Shown here piece after piece: positions 6,197 to 12,299 of a DNA stretch of 13,807 nucleotides. The position numbers and the translations under genes are program-made. Within the stretch, counting starts at the first letter, position 1. Every line of letters begins with the position of its first letter. Under the pieces are notes generated by a model, which was not told the origin of the DNA, searched no databases, and saw only the letters and a program-made list of their open reading frames with translations. Source of the stretch: GCA-003244245 sp035463315 (GTDB taxonomy: Bacteria > Actinomycetota > Actinomycetes > Mycobacteriales > Pseudonocardiaceae); assembly GCA_035463315.1 (NCBI GenBank), contig DATHTJ010000052.1:1-13807 (forward strand). The letters run 5' to 3'.

Positions 6197-8104
6197 GTGC
6201 CGCGCAGCCCGTTCGTCCGCGATGTTCCGGCTGCTCAGGCGTTGGACGCGTGGCGCGACGCCTGTGCCGCCGCGGGATGCCCGGACCGGGTGAGCGCCGA
6301 GCGGCTGGGCTTGGCCGAGGTGATTGGCCGGGTCACCGCTGAGCCGGTGTGGGCGCGGCGGTCCTCCCCGGCGTTCGACTCCGCCGCGATGGACGGCATC
6401 GCGGTGTGCTCGGTGGACACCGCGGGCGCCAGCGAGACCGCACCGGTCACGCTGACCGACTTCGACGTCATCGACACCGGCGACCCGCTACCCGAGGACC
6501 GGGATGCGGTGGTGATGCGGGAGCACGTCCACCTGGGCGGCGAGGGTGCTGAACTGATCGCGGCCGTGCCGCCCTACCAGCACGTCCGTTCCCTCGGCGA
6601 GGACGTCACGGCCGGGGAACTGCTGCTGCCGCAGGGCCACCGGCTGCGTGCGGTCGATATCGCAGCCATCGCCGCAGCGGGCGTCACCGAGGTTCTGGTG
6701 CACCGCCGCCCGGTGGTCGCGGTGCTGCCCACTGGCGACGAGATCCGGCCCCTGGGCACTGAGCCCGGTATCGGGGAGATCCTCGACACCAACTCGCTGA
6801 TGCTCGCCGGCCAGGCCAGTGAACACGGCTGCGAGGTGCTGTCGCTCCCCATCGAGCCGGACGACCCGGAGAGGATCGCGGCTGCGGTGCTCGCCGCGGC
6901 CGAGCGCGCCGACCTGGTGGTGATCATCGCCGGGGCGAGTGCCGGCCGGGGTGACCACACCGCGTCGGTGGTGGCCCGGGTGGGCACGCTGGCGGTGCAC
7001 GGCGTGGCGGTGCGCCCGGGGCACCCGGTGGTGCTCGGCACCGCGGGCGCCACCCCGGTGCTCGGAGCGCCCGGGTACCCGGTAGCGGCGGCGCTGATTT
7101 TCGACATCTTCGCCGTGCCGTTGTTGGCTGCCCTTCAAGGCACCACAACGGTGGCCCGCCCGACCACTCGGGCGTGGCTGGCCCGCAAGCTCGCTTCCCC
7201 GCTGGGGAAGGACGAGTGGGTGCGGGTGCGGCTGGGCCGGGTCGGCGGGCGGATCGTGGCCATCCCGCTGTCGCGCGGTGCCGGGGTGCTGACCTCGCTG
7301 GTGCGGGCCGACGGGCTGCTGGTCGTTCCCGTCGGGCTGGCGGGCTACCACTCTGGTGCCGAGGTCGAGGTGCAGCTGCTGCGCGGGCTGGCTGAGATCG
7401 ACCGCACCATCGTGGCGATCGGCTCGCACGACCTGGTGCTCGACCTGGCCGCCTCGGCGCTCCGCGGTACCGACCCGGGGGTGACGCTCGCGTCGTCCCA
7501 CATCGGCTCGCTGGGCGGGCTGGTGGCGCTGCGCGACGGGCTGTGCCACCTCGCCGGCTCGCACCTGCTCGATCCCGACACCGGCGAGTACACCCTGCCC
7601 TACCTGCCCCGGGTGCTGGGGGACGCTTCCGAGGTGGTGGTGGTCCGGCTGGTGCACCGCGACCAGGGGCTGATCGTCGCCGCCGGCAATCCACTCGGGC
7701 TCGCCGGCATCGAGGACCTGAGCCGTCCGGGGCTGCGCTACGTCAACCGGCAGCGCGGCGCCGGCACCCGGGTGCTGCTCGATCACGAGCTGCGTCGTCA
7801 CGGCGTCGCGCCGGGCGATGTCACCGGCTACCAGCGCGAGGCGCACACCCATCTCGCCGTCGCGGCGGCGGTGGCCGCCGGACGAGCCGACGCCGGTCTC
7901 GGCATCCTCGCTGCCGCTCGGCCGTTCGGACTGGACTTCGTGCCCGTCGCGCAGGAGCCCTACGACCTGGTCGTCACCCGGGATGCCTACGCCTCCGACA
8001 TGCTGGCCCCACTATGGGCGCTGCTGGCCGACGACCAGTTCCGCGCCTCGGTGGAAGCCCTACCCGGCTACTCCACCACCCAAACCGGCCACCGCGTGCA
8101 CTAA
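6197..8104 (+). CDS. moeA: MoeA molybdopterin molybdenumtransferase fused to a PBP-like domain
   Basis: Predicted to insert molybdate into adenylylated molybdopterin, the last step of basic molybdenum-cofactor synthesis. Residues 1-400 are MoeA: SAAMDGIAV with conserved D66, LPTGDEIRPLG at 178-187, GEILDTNS at 193-200, GASAGRGDHT at 246-255 (a variant of the usual GGxSxGxxD), and RPGHPVVLG followed by GAPGYPVAAAL. Residues about 405-635 match the PBP_like family (PF12727), related to molybdate/LysR-type substrate-binding domains: AGSHLLDPDTGEY (454-465), RDQGLIVAAGNP, YVNRQRGAGTRVLLD (515-529), and GYQREAHTHLAVAAAVAAG (544-562). This fusion is known from archaea and bacteria; the extra domain may sense or deliver molybdate or tungstate (inference). 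Start GTG 6197 lies 21 nt after the exporter stop, so co-transcription is plausible. It is closed by a hairpin. Confidence 0.93.
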   Translation: MPRSPFVRDVPAAQALDAWRDACAAAGCPDRVSAERLGLAEVIGRVTAEPVWARRSSPAFDSAAMDGIAVCSVDTAGASETAPVTLTDFDVIDTGDPLPEDRDAVVMREHVHLGGEGAELIAAVPPYQHVRSLGEDVTAGELLLPQGHRLRAVDIAAIAAAGVTEVLVHRRPVVAVLPTGDEIRPLGTEPGIGEILDTNSLMLAGQASEHGCEVLSLPIEPDDPERIAAAVLAAAERADLVVIIAGASAGRGDHTASVVARVGTLAVHGVAVRPGHPVVLGTAGATPVLGAPGYPVAAALIFDIFAVPLLAALQGTTTVARPTTRAWLARKLASPLGKDEWVRVRLGRVGGRIVAIPLSRGAGVLTSLVRADGLLVVPVGLAGYHSGAEVEVQLLRGLAEIDRTIVAIGSHDLVLDLAASALRGTDPGVTLASSHIGSLGGLVALRDGLCHLAGSHLLDPDTGEYTLPYLPRVLGDASEVVVVRLVHRDQGLIVAAGNPLGLAGIEDLSRPGLRYVNRQRGAGTRVLLDHELRRHGVAPGDVTGYQREAHTHLAVAAAVAAGRADAGLGILAAARPFGLDFVPVAQEPYDLVVTRDAYASDMLAPLWALLADDQFRASVEALPGYSTTQTGHRVH

Positions 8105-8131
8105 CGCCCCCACCGCGAGCGCTGGGGGCGT
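8104..8131 (+). terminator. Hairpin terminator after moeA
   Basis: ACGCCCCC (8104-8111) and GGGGGCGT (8124-8131) form a perfect 8-bp GC-rich stem with a 12-nt loop, starting at the last base of the moeA stop codon. There is no T run. It lies 18 nt before the dienelactone hydrolase start, so that gene's promoter or leader must be very compact or overlap it. Confidence 0.6.
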
Positions 8132-8148
8132 GTGGTGGGATCTTGGGT

Positions 8149-8862
8149 ATGGAGAACGTGGTGCAGAACGTGAGCTTTGAGTCCAACGGGTCTACTGCGC
8201 ATGGCTACTTGGCGTTGCCCGAGGCTGGTAGCGGGCCGGGTGTCGTGGTGATCCAGGAGTGGTGGGGGCTGACCAGCCACATCGCCGACGTGGCGAACCG
8301 GCTGGCCGCAGAGGGCTTCGTCGCCCTGGCCCCCGACCTCTACGGCGGCGCCACCACCCACGATGCCGACGAGGCCGGCCGGCTCATGCAAGACCTGCCT
8401 GTGGACCGGGCGGCCCGCGACCTGGGCGGCGCGGTGGACTACCTGCTGGACCACGACGCGGTCACCAGCTCCACCATCGGCGCAGTGGGCTTCTGCATGG
8501 GCGGCGGCTTCGTGCTGGTGCTCGCGGCCCAGCAGGGCAACAAGATCGGCGCTGCAGTGTCGTTCTACGGAGTCCTCGGCGAGGAGTACCCGAGCTTCGA
8601 GAACCTCTGCGCCCCCCTGCTGGGCCACTTCGGCGAGCAGGACGAGATGCAGAGCCCGGACAAGGTCCGTGAGCTCGCGGCCACCCTCGAGCGCCAGACC
8701 GGGCAACGGCCTGACTTCCGCCTTTACCCGGCGGGGCACGCCTTCTTCAACGACCAGAACTTGATCGGCACCTACGACCCAGAGCAGGCCGCCAAAGCCT
8801 GGGACGCCACGGTGAGATTCCTTCGTGAGCACCTGGCCGTGCCCCAGCACGGCCGATCGTGA
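8149..8862 (+). CDS. Dienelactone hydrolase family protein
   Basis: Alpha/beta hydrolase of the dienelactone hydrolase family, cytoplasmic. Classic members open the lactone ring of dienelactone in chlorocatechol degradation, but most genomic homologs have unknown substrates. ATG 8149 gives 237 residues, the usual length. The nucleophile elbow GFCMGG has C116, the acid is D165 in GEQDE, and the base is H197 in PAGHAFFN, giving the expected Cys-Asp-His triad. E37 in IQEWWG is the conserved Glu that activates the Cys. A longer in-frame reading from 7543 runs inside moeA and is ruled out. A purine-rich GGTGGGA sits about 8 nt before the ATG. The gene stands alone after the moeA hairpin and nearly abuts the convergent gene downstream (4-nt gap). 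Confidence 0.93.
   Translation: MENVVQNVSFESNGSTAHGYLALPEAGSGPGVVVIQEWWGLTSHIADVANRLAAEGFVALAPDLYGGATTHDADEAGRLMQDLPVDRAARDLGGAVDYLLDHDAVTSSTIGAVGFCMGGGFVLVLAAQQGNKIGAAVSFYGVLGEEYPSFENLCAPLLGHFGEQDEMQSPDKVRELAATLERQTGQRPDFRLYPAGHAFFNDQNLIGTYDPEQAAKAWDATVRFLREHLAVPQHGRS
8835..8854. terminator. Hairpin inside the 3' end of the hydrolase gene, possible two-way terminator
   Basis: GGCCGTG (8835-8841) and CACGGCC (8848-8854) make a perfect 7-bp stem with a 6-nt loop. It lies within the last codons of the dienelactone hydrolase and a few bases past the stop of the convergent minus-strand gene. With only 4 bp between the two stop codons, this is the only visible terminator for either gene. Confidence 0.5.
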
Positions 8863-8866
8863 ACCC

Positions 8867-9172
8867 TCAGGTATCGATGCTGAGATCGGCTCGGATCCGC
8901 CGAGCGAGGGCCTCGTCCATCAGTAGCCGAGCGACCAGGGCCCGGATGACGTCCTGCCCGGTGACGCGGGTGGTGCCGATCAGCTCCGCGGTCTCGGCGC
9001 ACCACTGGGTCAGCCTGACGTGGTAGGTGGGGGACAGGTCCACACTGCGCCGGACGGGCTTGGTGCGGACAGAACCGGCCACGTGCAGCTCTTCGGCGCG
9101 GAGGTCGCGGTTTCGGTGTTGCCGCGGAACTTCGTGGGCCTGGGCGCAGACGTGCCCGGCGCCGTTGGCCAT
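8867..9172 (-). CDS. Small ribbon-helix-helix-like DNA-binding protein
   Basis: Predicted 101-residue protein. The C-terminal 60 residues carry a pattern like ribbon-helix-helix repressors: a basic strand VRRSVDLSPTYHVRLTQW, a turn with GTTRVTGQDV, and the helix IRALVARLLMDEALARRIRA. A basic N-terminal region (RQHRNRDLRAEELHV, KPVRR) fits DNA binding. ATG 9172 is preceded by a GAGG-containing stretch at about 6 nt; an upstream in-frame ATG at 9187 would add five residues. The much longer frame reaching 9661 runs antisense to the Rieske gene and is rejected. It is divergent from the Rieske gene, and the shared intergenic region holds four 7-bp direct repeats, as expected if it controls one or both genes. 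I cannot name a family; a plasmid-partition or antitoxin-like role is possible, though no toxin partner is visible. Confidence 0.65.
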   Translation of the reverse strand: MANGAGHVCAQAHEVPRQHRNRDLRAEELHVAGSVRTKPVRRSVDLSPTYHVRLTQWCAETAELIGTTRVTGQDVIRALVARLLMDEALARRIRADLSIDT

Positions 9173-9238
9173 CGCATCCCTCGTCATGTGAGGGTATTCG
9201 TTTCCGGACGGGGTGTGGTTCAGACTTGCGGGAAACCT

Positions 9239-9285
9239 CCTACCGTGGCCCCTACTGTGTGACTGCCTACTGGAGCCCCCTACTG
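9239..9285. repeat. Four CCTAC(T/C)G direct repeats between divergent genes
   Basis: CCTACTG occurs exactly at 9251-9257, 9266-9272 and 9279-9285, with a one-mismatch copy CCTACCG at 9239-9245. Start-to-start distances are 12, 15 and 13 bp, a little over one helical turn. The array ends just before the Shine-Dalgarno of the Rieske gene. It is a candidate operator, possibly for the neighbouring ribbon-helix-helix-like protein. Confidence 0.6.
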
Positions 9286-9298
9286 ACAAGGATTGACG

Positions 9299-9769
9299 AT
9301 GTCCCACCACACCCCGCAAGGATCTGAGGTGACCCGGCGCGCCGTCGTGGCGGGCACCGGGATCCTGGCTGTCTCCGCCACGCTCGCCGCGTGCAGCAGC
9401 AACGGGAGTTCGGCTCCGCCACCAGCCCCAGCTGAACCGGCAGCTCCCGCTGCGCCAGGTGCTCCGCCCGCAGGCCCGGCAGGCCAGTCGCTGGCCAGCA
9501 CTGCCGACATCCCGGTGGGTGGCGGGGCGGTGTTCGCCAGCCAGGAGGTCGTGGTGACCCAGCCAGCGGCGGGGACGTTCAAGGCGTTCTCGGCGGTCTG
9601 CACCCACCAGGGCTGCACGGTGAGCAGGGTGGCGGCCGGGACGATCAACTGCCCCTGCCACGGGAGCAAGTACGACATCAGGGACGGATCGGTCGTCAAC
9701 GGCCCCGCTTCTAGGCCGCTGGAAGAACGCCAGGTCACGGTCTCGGGCAACACGATCCAGCTGGTCTGA
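9299..9769 (+). CDS. Rieske [2Fe-2S] protein, Tat-exported lipoprotein
   Basis: Predicted membrane-anchored, extracytoplasmic electron-transfer protein. ATG 9299 follows AAGGA (9288-9292) at 6 nt spacing, so it is preferred over TTG 9293. The N-terminus has a twin-arginine signal TRRAVVAG (12-19), a hydrophobic stretch and the lipobox LAAC with acylated Cys32. An Ala/Pro-rich linker follows (about 38-64). The Rieske fold has the ligands C101 and H103 in CTHQGC, and C118 and H121 in CPCHGS; C106 and C120 should form the stabilising disulfide. At 156 residues it is a typical stand-alone actinobacterial Rieske protein, not the QcrA subunit, which is larger with several membrane helices. No oxidoreductase partner gene is adjacent. 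It is divergent from the small DNA-binding protein, with direct repeats between them, and convergent with PMT. Confidence 0.95.
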   Translation: MSHHTPQGSEVTRRAVVAGTGILAVSATLAACSSNGSSAPPPAPAEPAAPAAPGAPPAGPAGQSLASTADIPVGGGAVFASQEVVVTQPAAGTFKAFSAVCTHQGCTVSRVAAGTINCPCHGSKYDIRDGSVVNGPASRPLEERQVTVSGNTIQLV

Positions 9770-9784
9770 CCAGCCGAGACGGCC

Positions 9785-9805
9785 CAGCTGGGGACAGACC
9801 AGCTG
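9785..9805. terminator. Hairpin between the convergent Rieske and PMT genes
   Basis: CAGCTGG (9785-9791) and CCAGCTG (9799-9805) form a perfect 7-bp stem with a 7-nt loop between the two stop codons, suited to both strands. A third CAGCTG at 9758-9763, plus GCTGGTC/GACCAGC (9760-9774), adds further dyad symmetry at the end of the Rieske gene. Confidence 0.5.
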
Positions 9806-9813
9806 AGGACGGT

Positions 9814-11388
9814 TCAGCGCCAGGAAGGTAGCCAGAGTTCGGCGTTCCAGTGCTCCGGGGTGATCGAGCCACCGGTGAGGATCGGCCAGAGCCAGATGAA
9901 GTTGGCGACCACGAGACCGACGTACAGCGAGACCACCAGTAGCCCCGTGCCCCGCCGCTCAGCGCCGTCCCGAGCTCGGCCGAGTACCTCGCCCAACACC
10001 AGTGTCACCGCGATGACCAGGAACGGCGCCACCGGCGTCATGTAGAAGAAGTACATCTGACGGTGGATGTTGAACAACCAGGGCAGCCAGCCGGCGGCGT
10101 AGCCGGTCAGCGCTGCCGCGTAGCGCCAGTCCGGTCCGCTGGCCGCTCGCCACAGCGCCCAGCCCAGCACGGGGACCGCGACCCACCACAGCGCCGGCGT
10201 GCCGACGAGCATCACCGTGGCCACGCAGTCCTGGCGTCCGCAGCCGGGGGCAGCGGCACCGGACTCGTAGTAGTAGAGCATCGGCCGGAGCCCCATCAGC
10301 CAGCTCCACGGCTTGGACTCCCACGGATGTGGCTGGGCTGGGGTGACCAGCTCCTCGTGGAAGTGCAGTATTGCGGCGCTGTAGTACCACAGCGCGCGCA
10401 GTGCCCCCGGCAGGAAGGAGAACAGGCCGTCCGTACCGATCTCGCTGCCCACCACGTGCCGATCGATGCCGGTCTCGCTGCCCAACCACGCCCACCACGT
10501 CGCCAGATAAGTCCCGACCGGCACCAGCGCCATCGCCCACGACACCGGTCCGAGGTCCCGGGCCACGGTGCCGGCCCAGGGCCTGCGGACGCCTGCGGTG
10601 CGCCGCGCGCAGGCATCCCAGAGCAGGCTCATCGCGGCGAACGCGACCAGGTAGTACACCCCCGACCACTTCGTGGCGCAGGCCAGCCCGAGCAGCACCC
10701 CGGCCCCGAAGCGCCACCAGCGCACCCCCAGCCGTGGCCCGAAGTCGGTGGCTGCGACACGACCTTCCCGGACCACCGTGGCCAGCCGGGCGTGCACCTG
10801 CTCCCGGTCGATGACCAGGCAGCCGAACGCCGCGAGGACGAACATCGCGAGGAAGATGTCGAGCATGCCGATGCGCGACTGCACGTGGCTGACGCCGTCG
10901 GCGATGAGCAGTACCCCGGCGATCCCGCCCAGCAGTGTCGACCGCGTCATCCGGCGCACGATCCGCACGATGAGCAGCACGCACACCGTGCCGGCCAGCG
11001 CGGCGGACAGCCGCCACCCCCAGCCGTTGTAACCCATCAGCAGCTCACCCAGCGCGATGAGCTGCTTGCCCAGCGGCGGGTGCACGACGAGCTCGTAGCC
11101 CGCGTTGTCCTCCACCCCGCCATTCCGCAGCATCTGCCAGGCCTGCGGCGCGTAGTGCTTCTCGTCGAACACCGGGGTGCCGCCATCGGTGGGCAGACCC
11201 AGATTCCACAGCCGGACCAGACCGGCGACCAGGGTCAGCCCCAGCGTCACGATCCAGCCCCGCCACCGGTCGGTGAGCGGGCGCGGCACTAGCCACGGCA
11301 GCGGACCGGCCGGTCTGGTCGGCTCCGGAGGCATCGAGGCGGCACCAGCCGCTGGGGTGTCGGGCCGCACCTCCCGGACCATCGTCAC
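9814..11388 (-). CDS. pmt: Protein O-mannosyltransferase (PMT family)
   Basis: Polytopic membrane enzyme that transfers mannose from polyprenyl-phosphate-mannose to Ser/Thr of proteins during Sec-dependent export. GTG 11388 gives 524 residues, close to mycobacterial Pmt (Rv1002c). The first luminal loop carries the conserved acidic pair D75/E76 in VFDEKHYAPQAW, followed by HPPLGKQLIALGE. Many hydrophobic segments follow (SWAMALVPVGTYLATWWAWL, VAVPVLGWALW, APFLVIAVTLVLGEVLG), with FNIHRQMYFFYM and a C-terminal HWNAELWLPSWR typical of the family. No Shine-Dalgarno precedes the start. TACGAT (11400 to 11395 on this strand) sits 6 nt upstream, so the message is probably leaderless. Longer frames to 11583 overlap rsmI and are rejected. 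The divergent arrangement with rsmI matches Rv1002c/Rv1003. The Rieske lipoprotein, with its Ala/Pro-rich linker, is a possible but untested substrate. Confidence 0.95.
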   Translation of the reverse strand: MTMVREVRPDTPAAGAASMPPEPTRPAGPLPWLVPRPLTDRWRGWIVTLGLTLVAGLVRLWNLGLPTDGGTPVFDEKHYAPQAWQMLRNGGVEDNAGYELVVHPPLGKQLIALGELLMGYNGWGWRLSAALAGTVCVLLIVRIVRRMTRSTLLGGIAGVLLIADGVSHVQSRIGMLDIFLAMFVLAAFGCLVIDREQVHARLATVVREGRVAATDFGPRLGVRWWRFGAGVLLGLACATKWSGVYYLVAFAAMSLLWDACARRTAGVRRPWAGTVARDLGPVSWAMALVPVGTYLATWWAWLGSETGIDRHVVGSEIGTDGLFSFLPGALRALWYYSAAILHFHEELVTPAQPHPWESKPWSWLMGLRPMLYYYESGAAAPGCGRQDCVATVMLVGTPALWWVAVPVLGWALWRAASGPDWRYAAALTGYAAGWLPWLFNIHRQMYFFYMTPVAPFLVIAVTLVLGEVLGRARDGAERRGTGLLVVSLYVGLVVANFIWLWPILTGGSITPEHWNAELWLPSWR

Positions 11389-11394
11389 GGGCCG

Positions 11395-11404
11395 ATCGTA
11401 AGCT
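11395..11404. promoter_or_regulatory. Overlapping divergent -10 boxes for PMT and rsmI
   Basis: On the plus strand TAAGCT (11399-11404) ends 7 nt before GTG 11412 of rsmI. On the minus strand TACGAT (11400 to 11395) ends 6 nt before GTG 11388 of PMT. Both fit TANNNT at the right distance for transcription starting at the start codon, and neither gene has a Shine-Dalgarno. The two boxes share bases 11399-11400, so both promoters cannot be occupied at once. Confidence 0.5.
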
Positions 11405-11411
11405 GGGCGGC

Positions 11412-12263
11412 GTGCACGACGCTCCGGGCTCGGATGTCGGGGCCCTGGTGCTGGCGGCCACCCCACTCGGTGACTCCCGGGACGCCTCGGCCCGCCTGGT
11501 GGAGGCGCTGGGCTGCGCGGAGGTGGTGGCCGCCGAGGACACCCGCCGGCTGCGGGCGCTCGCTGCGGCGCTGGGCGTGGCAATCACCGGCCGGGTCGTC
11601 TCGCACTACGACGCGGTGGAGGCGGCCCGCATCCCCGCGCTGCTCGCGGCGATCCGCAACGGCGCGACGGTGCTGGTGGTGACCGACGCCGGAATGCCCG
11701 TGGTGTCCGATCCTGGGTTCCGGCTGGTGGCGGCATGCGTGCAGGAGGGGCTGCGGGTGACCTGCCTGCCCGGCCCCTCGGCGGTGACCACCGCGCTGGC
11801 CGTCTCCGGGTTGCCCTGCGAGCGGTTCTGCTTCGAGGGGTTCCCGCCGCGCCGGGATGGTCCCCGCCAGCGGTGGCTGGCCGGCCTCGTCGGCGAAGGG
11901 CGCACCTGCGTGTTCTTCGAGTCACCGCACCGGCTGGCCGCGACGCTCGCTCAGGCGGCTGAGGTGCTCGGGCCCGACCGGGCGGCGGTGGTGTGCCGGG
12001 AGCTCACCAAGCGCTATGAGGAGGTTCGCCGTGGTGGGCTGGGCGCGCTTGCCCAGTGGGCCGCCGGCGGGGTGCGCGGCGAGATCACCGTCGTGCTGGC
12101 GGGTGCGCCACCCGCTGATGCACCGGACGTGGCCGACCTGGTCGGTGAGGTGACCGAGCGGGTCACCGCGGGGGAGCGGCTCAAGGAGGCCGTCGCCGCC
12201 GTAGCAGCCGCGCACGGTGTCGGCAAGCGGGACCTCTACCAAGCAGCTGTGGACAACCCGTGA
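11412..12263 (+). CDS. rsmI: 16S rRNA (cytidine-1402-2'-O)-methyltransferase RsmI
   Basis: Tetrapyrrole-methylase-fold enzyme that uses S-adenosylmethionine to 2'-O-methylate C1402 in the decoding centre of 16S rRNA. The 283 residues are normal length. Family landmarks appear in order: LVLAATPLGDSRDAS near the N-terminus, VAAEDTRRL, VTDAGMPVVSDPGFRLV, LPGPSAVTTALAVSGLP, FEGFPPR, FFESPHRL and CRELTKRYEE. Two positions differ from the common bacterial pattern (GDSRD for GNLxD, DAGMP for DAGTP), which looks like ordinary actinobacterial variation. The C-terminal domain ends with GVGKRDLYQAAV, the usual GxxKRxxY signature. GTG 11412 is supported by a -10 box 7 nt upstream and no Shine-Dalgarno. 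The stop TGA overlaps the GTG start of the S9 peptidase, suggesting one transcript. Confidence 0.95.
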   Translation: MHDAPGSDVGALVLAATPLGDSRDASARLVEALGCAEVVAAEDTRRLRALAAALGVAITGRVVSHYDAVEAARIPALLAAIRNGATVLVVTDAGMPVVSDPGFRLVAACVQEGLRVTCLPGPSAVTTALAVSGLPCERFCFEGFPPRRDGPRQRWLAGLVGEGRTCVFFESPHRLAATLAQAAEVLGPDRAAVVCRELTKRYEEVRRGGLGALAQWAAGGVRGEITVVLAGAPPADAPDVADLVGEVTERVTAGERLKEAVAAVAAAHGVGKRDLYQAAVDNP

Positions 12264-12299
12264 GTGGCGATACGAGCGATCACTCGCATCGCCACTCAC
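12260..12299 (+). promoter_or_regulatory. Strong hairpin starting at the S9 peptidase start codon
   Basis: GTGAGTGGCGAT (12260-12271) is the exact reverse complement of 12288-12299. After one A-C mismatch the stem continues with CGAG (12273-12276) and CTCG (12283-12286) around a 6-nt loop. The 5' arm includes the peptidase start codon and the last base of the hairpin is in its 14th codon. It may terminate rsmI transcripts in part or limit initiation at the overlapping GTG. Confidence 0.55.

Noticed and set aside
6488..7852. 454-residue minus-strand open frame opposite moeA
   Set aside because: His/Arg/Gln-rich antisense shadow of the moeA third-position bias, with no recognisable domain.
8867..9661. 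Long 264-residue version of the minus-strand small regulator
   Set aside because: The extra N-terminal part is antisense to the Rieske gene; the real start is at 9172 or 9187.
10063..11292. 409-residue plus-strand open frame opposite PMT
   Set aside because: Antisense shadow of a clear PMT gene; low-complexity Pro/Gln/His/Arg composition and no motifs.
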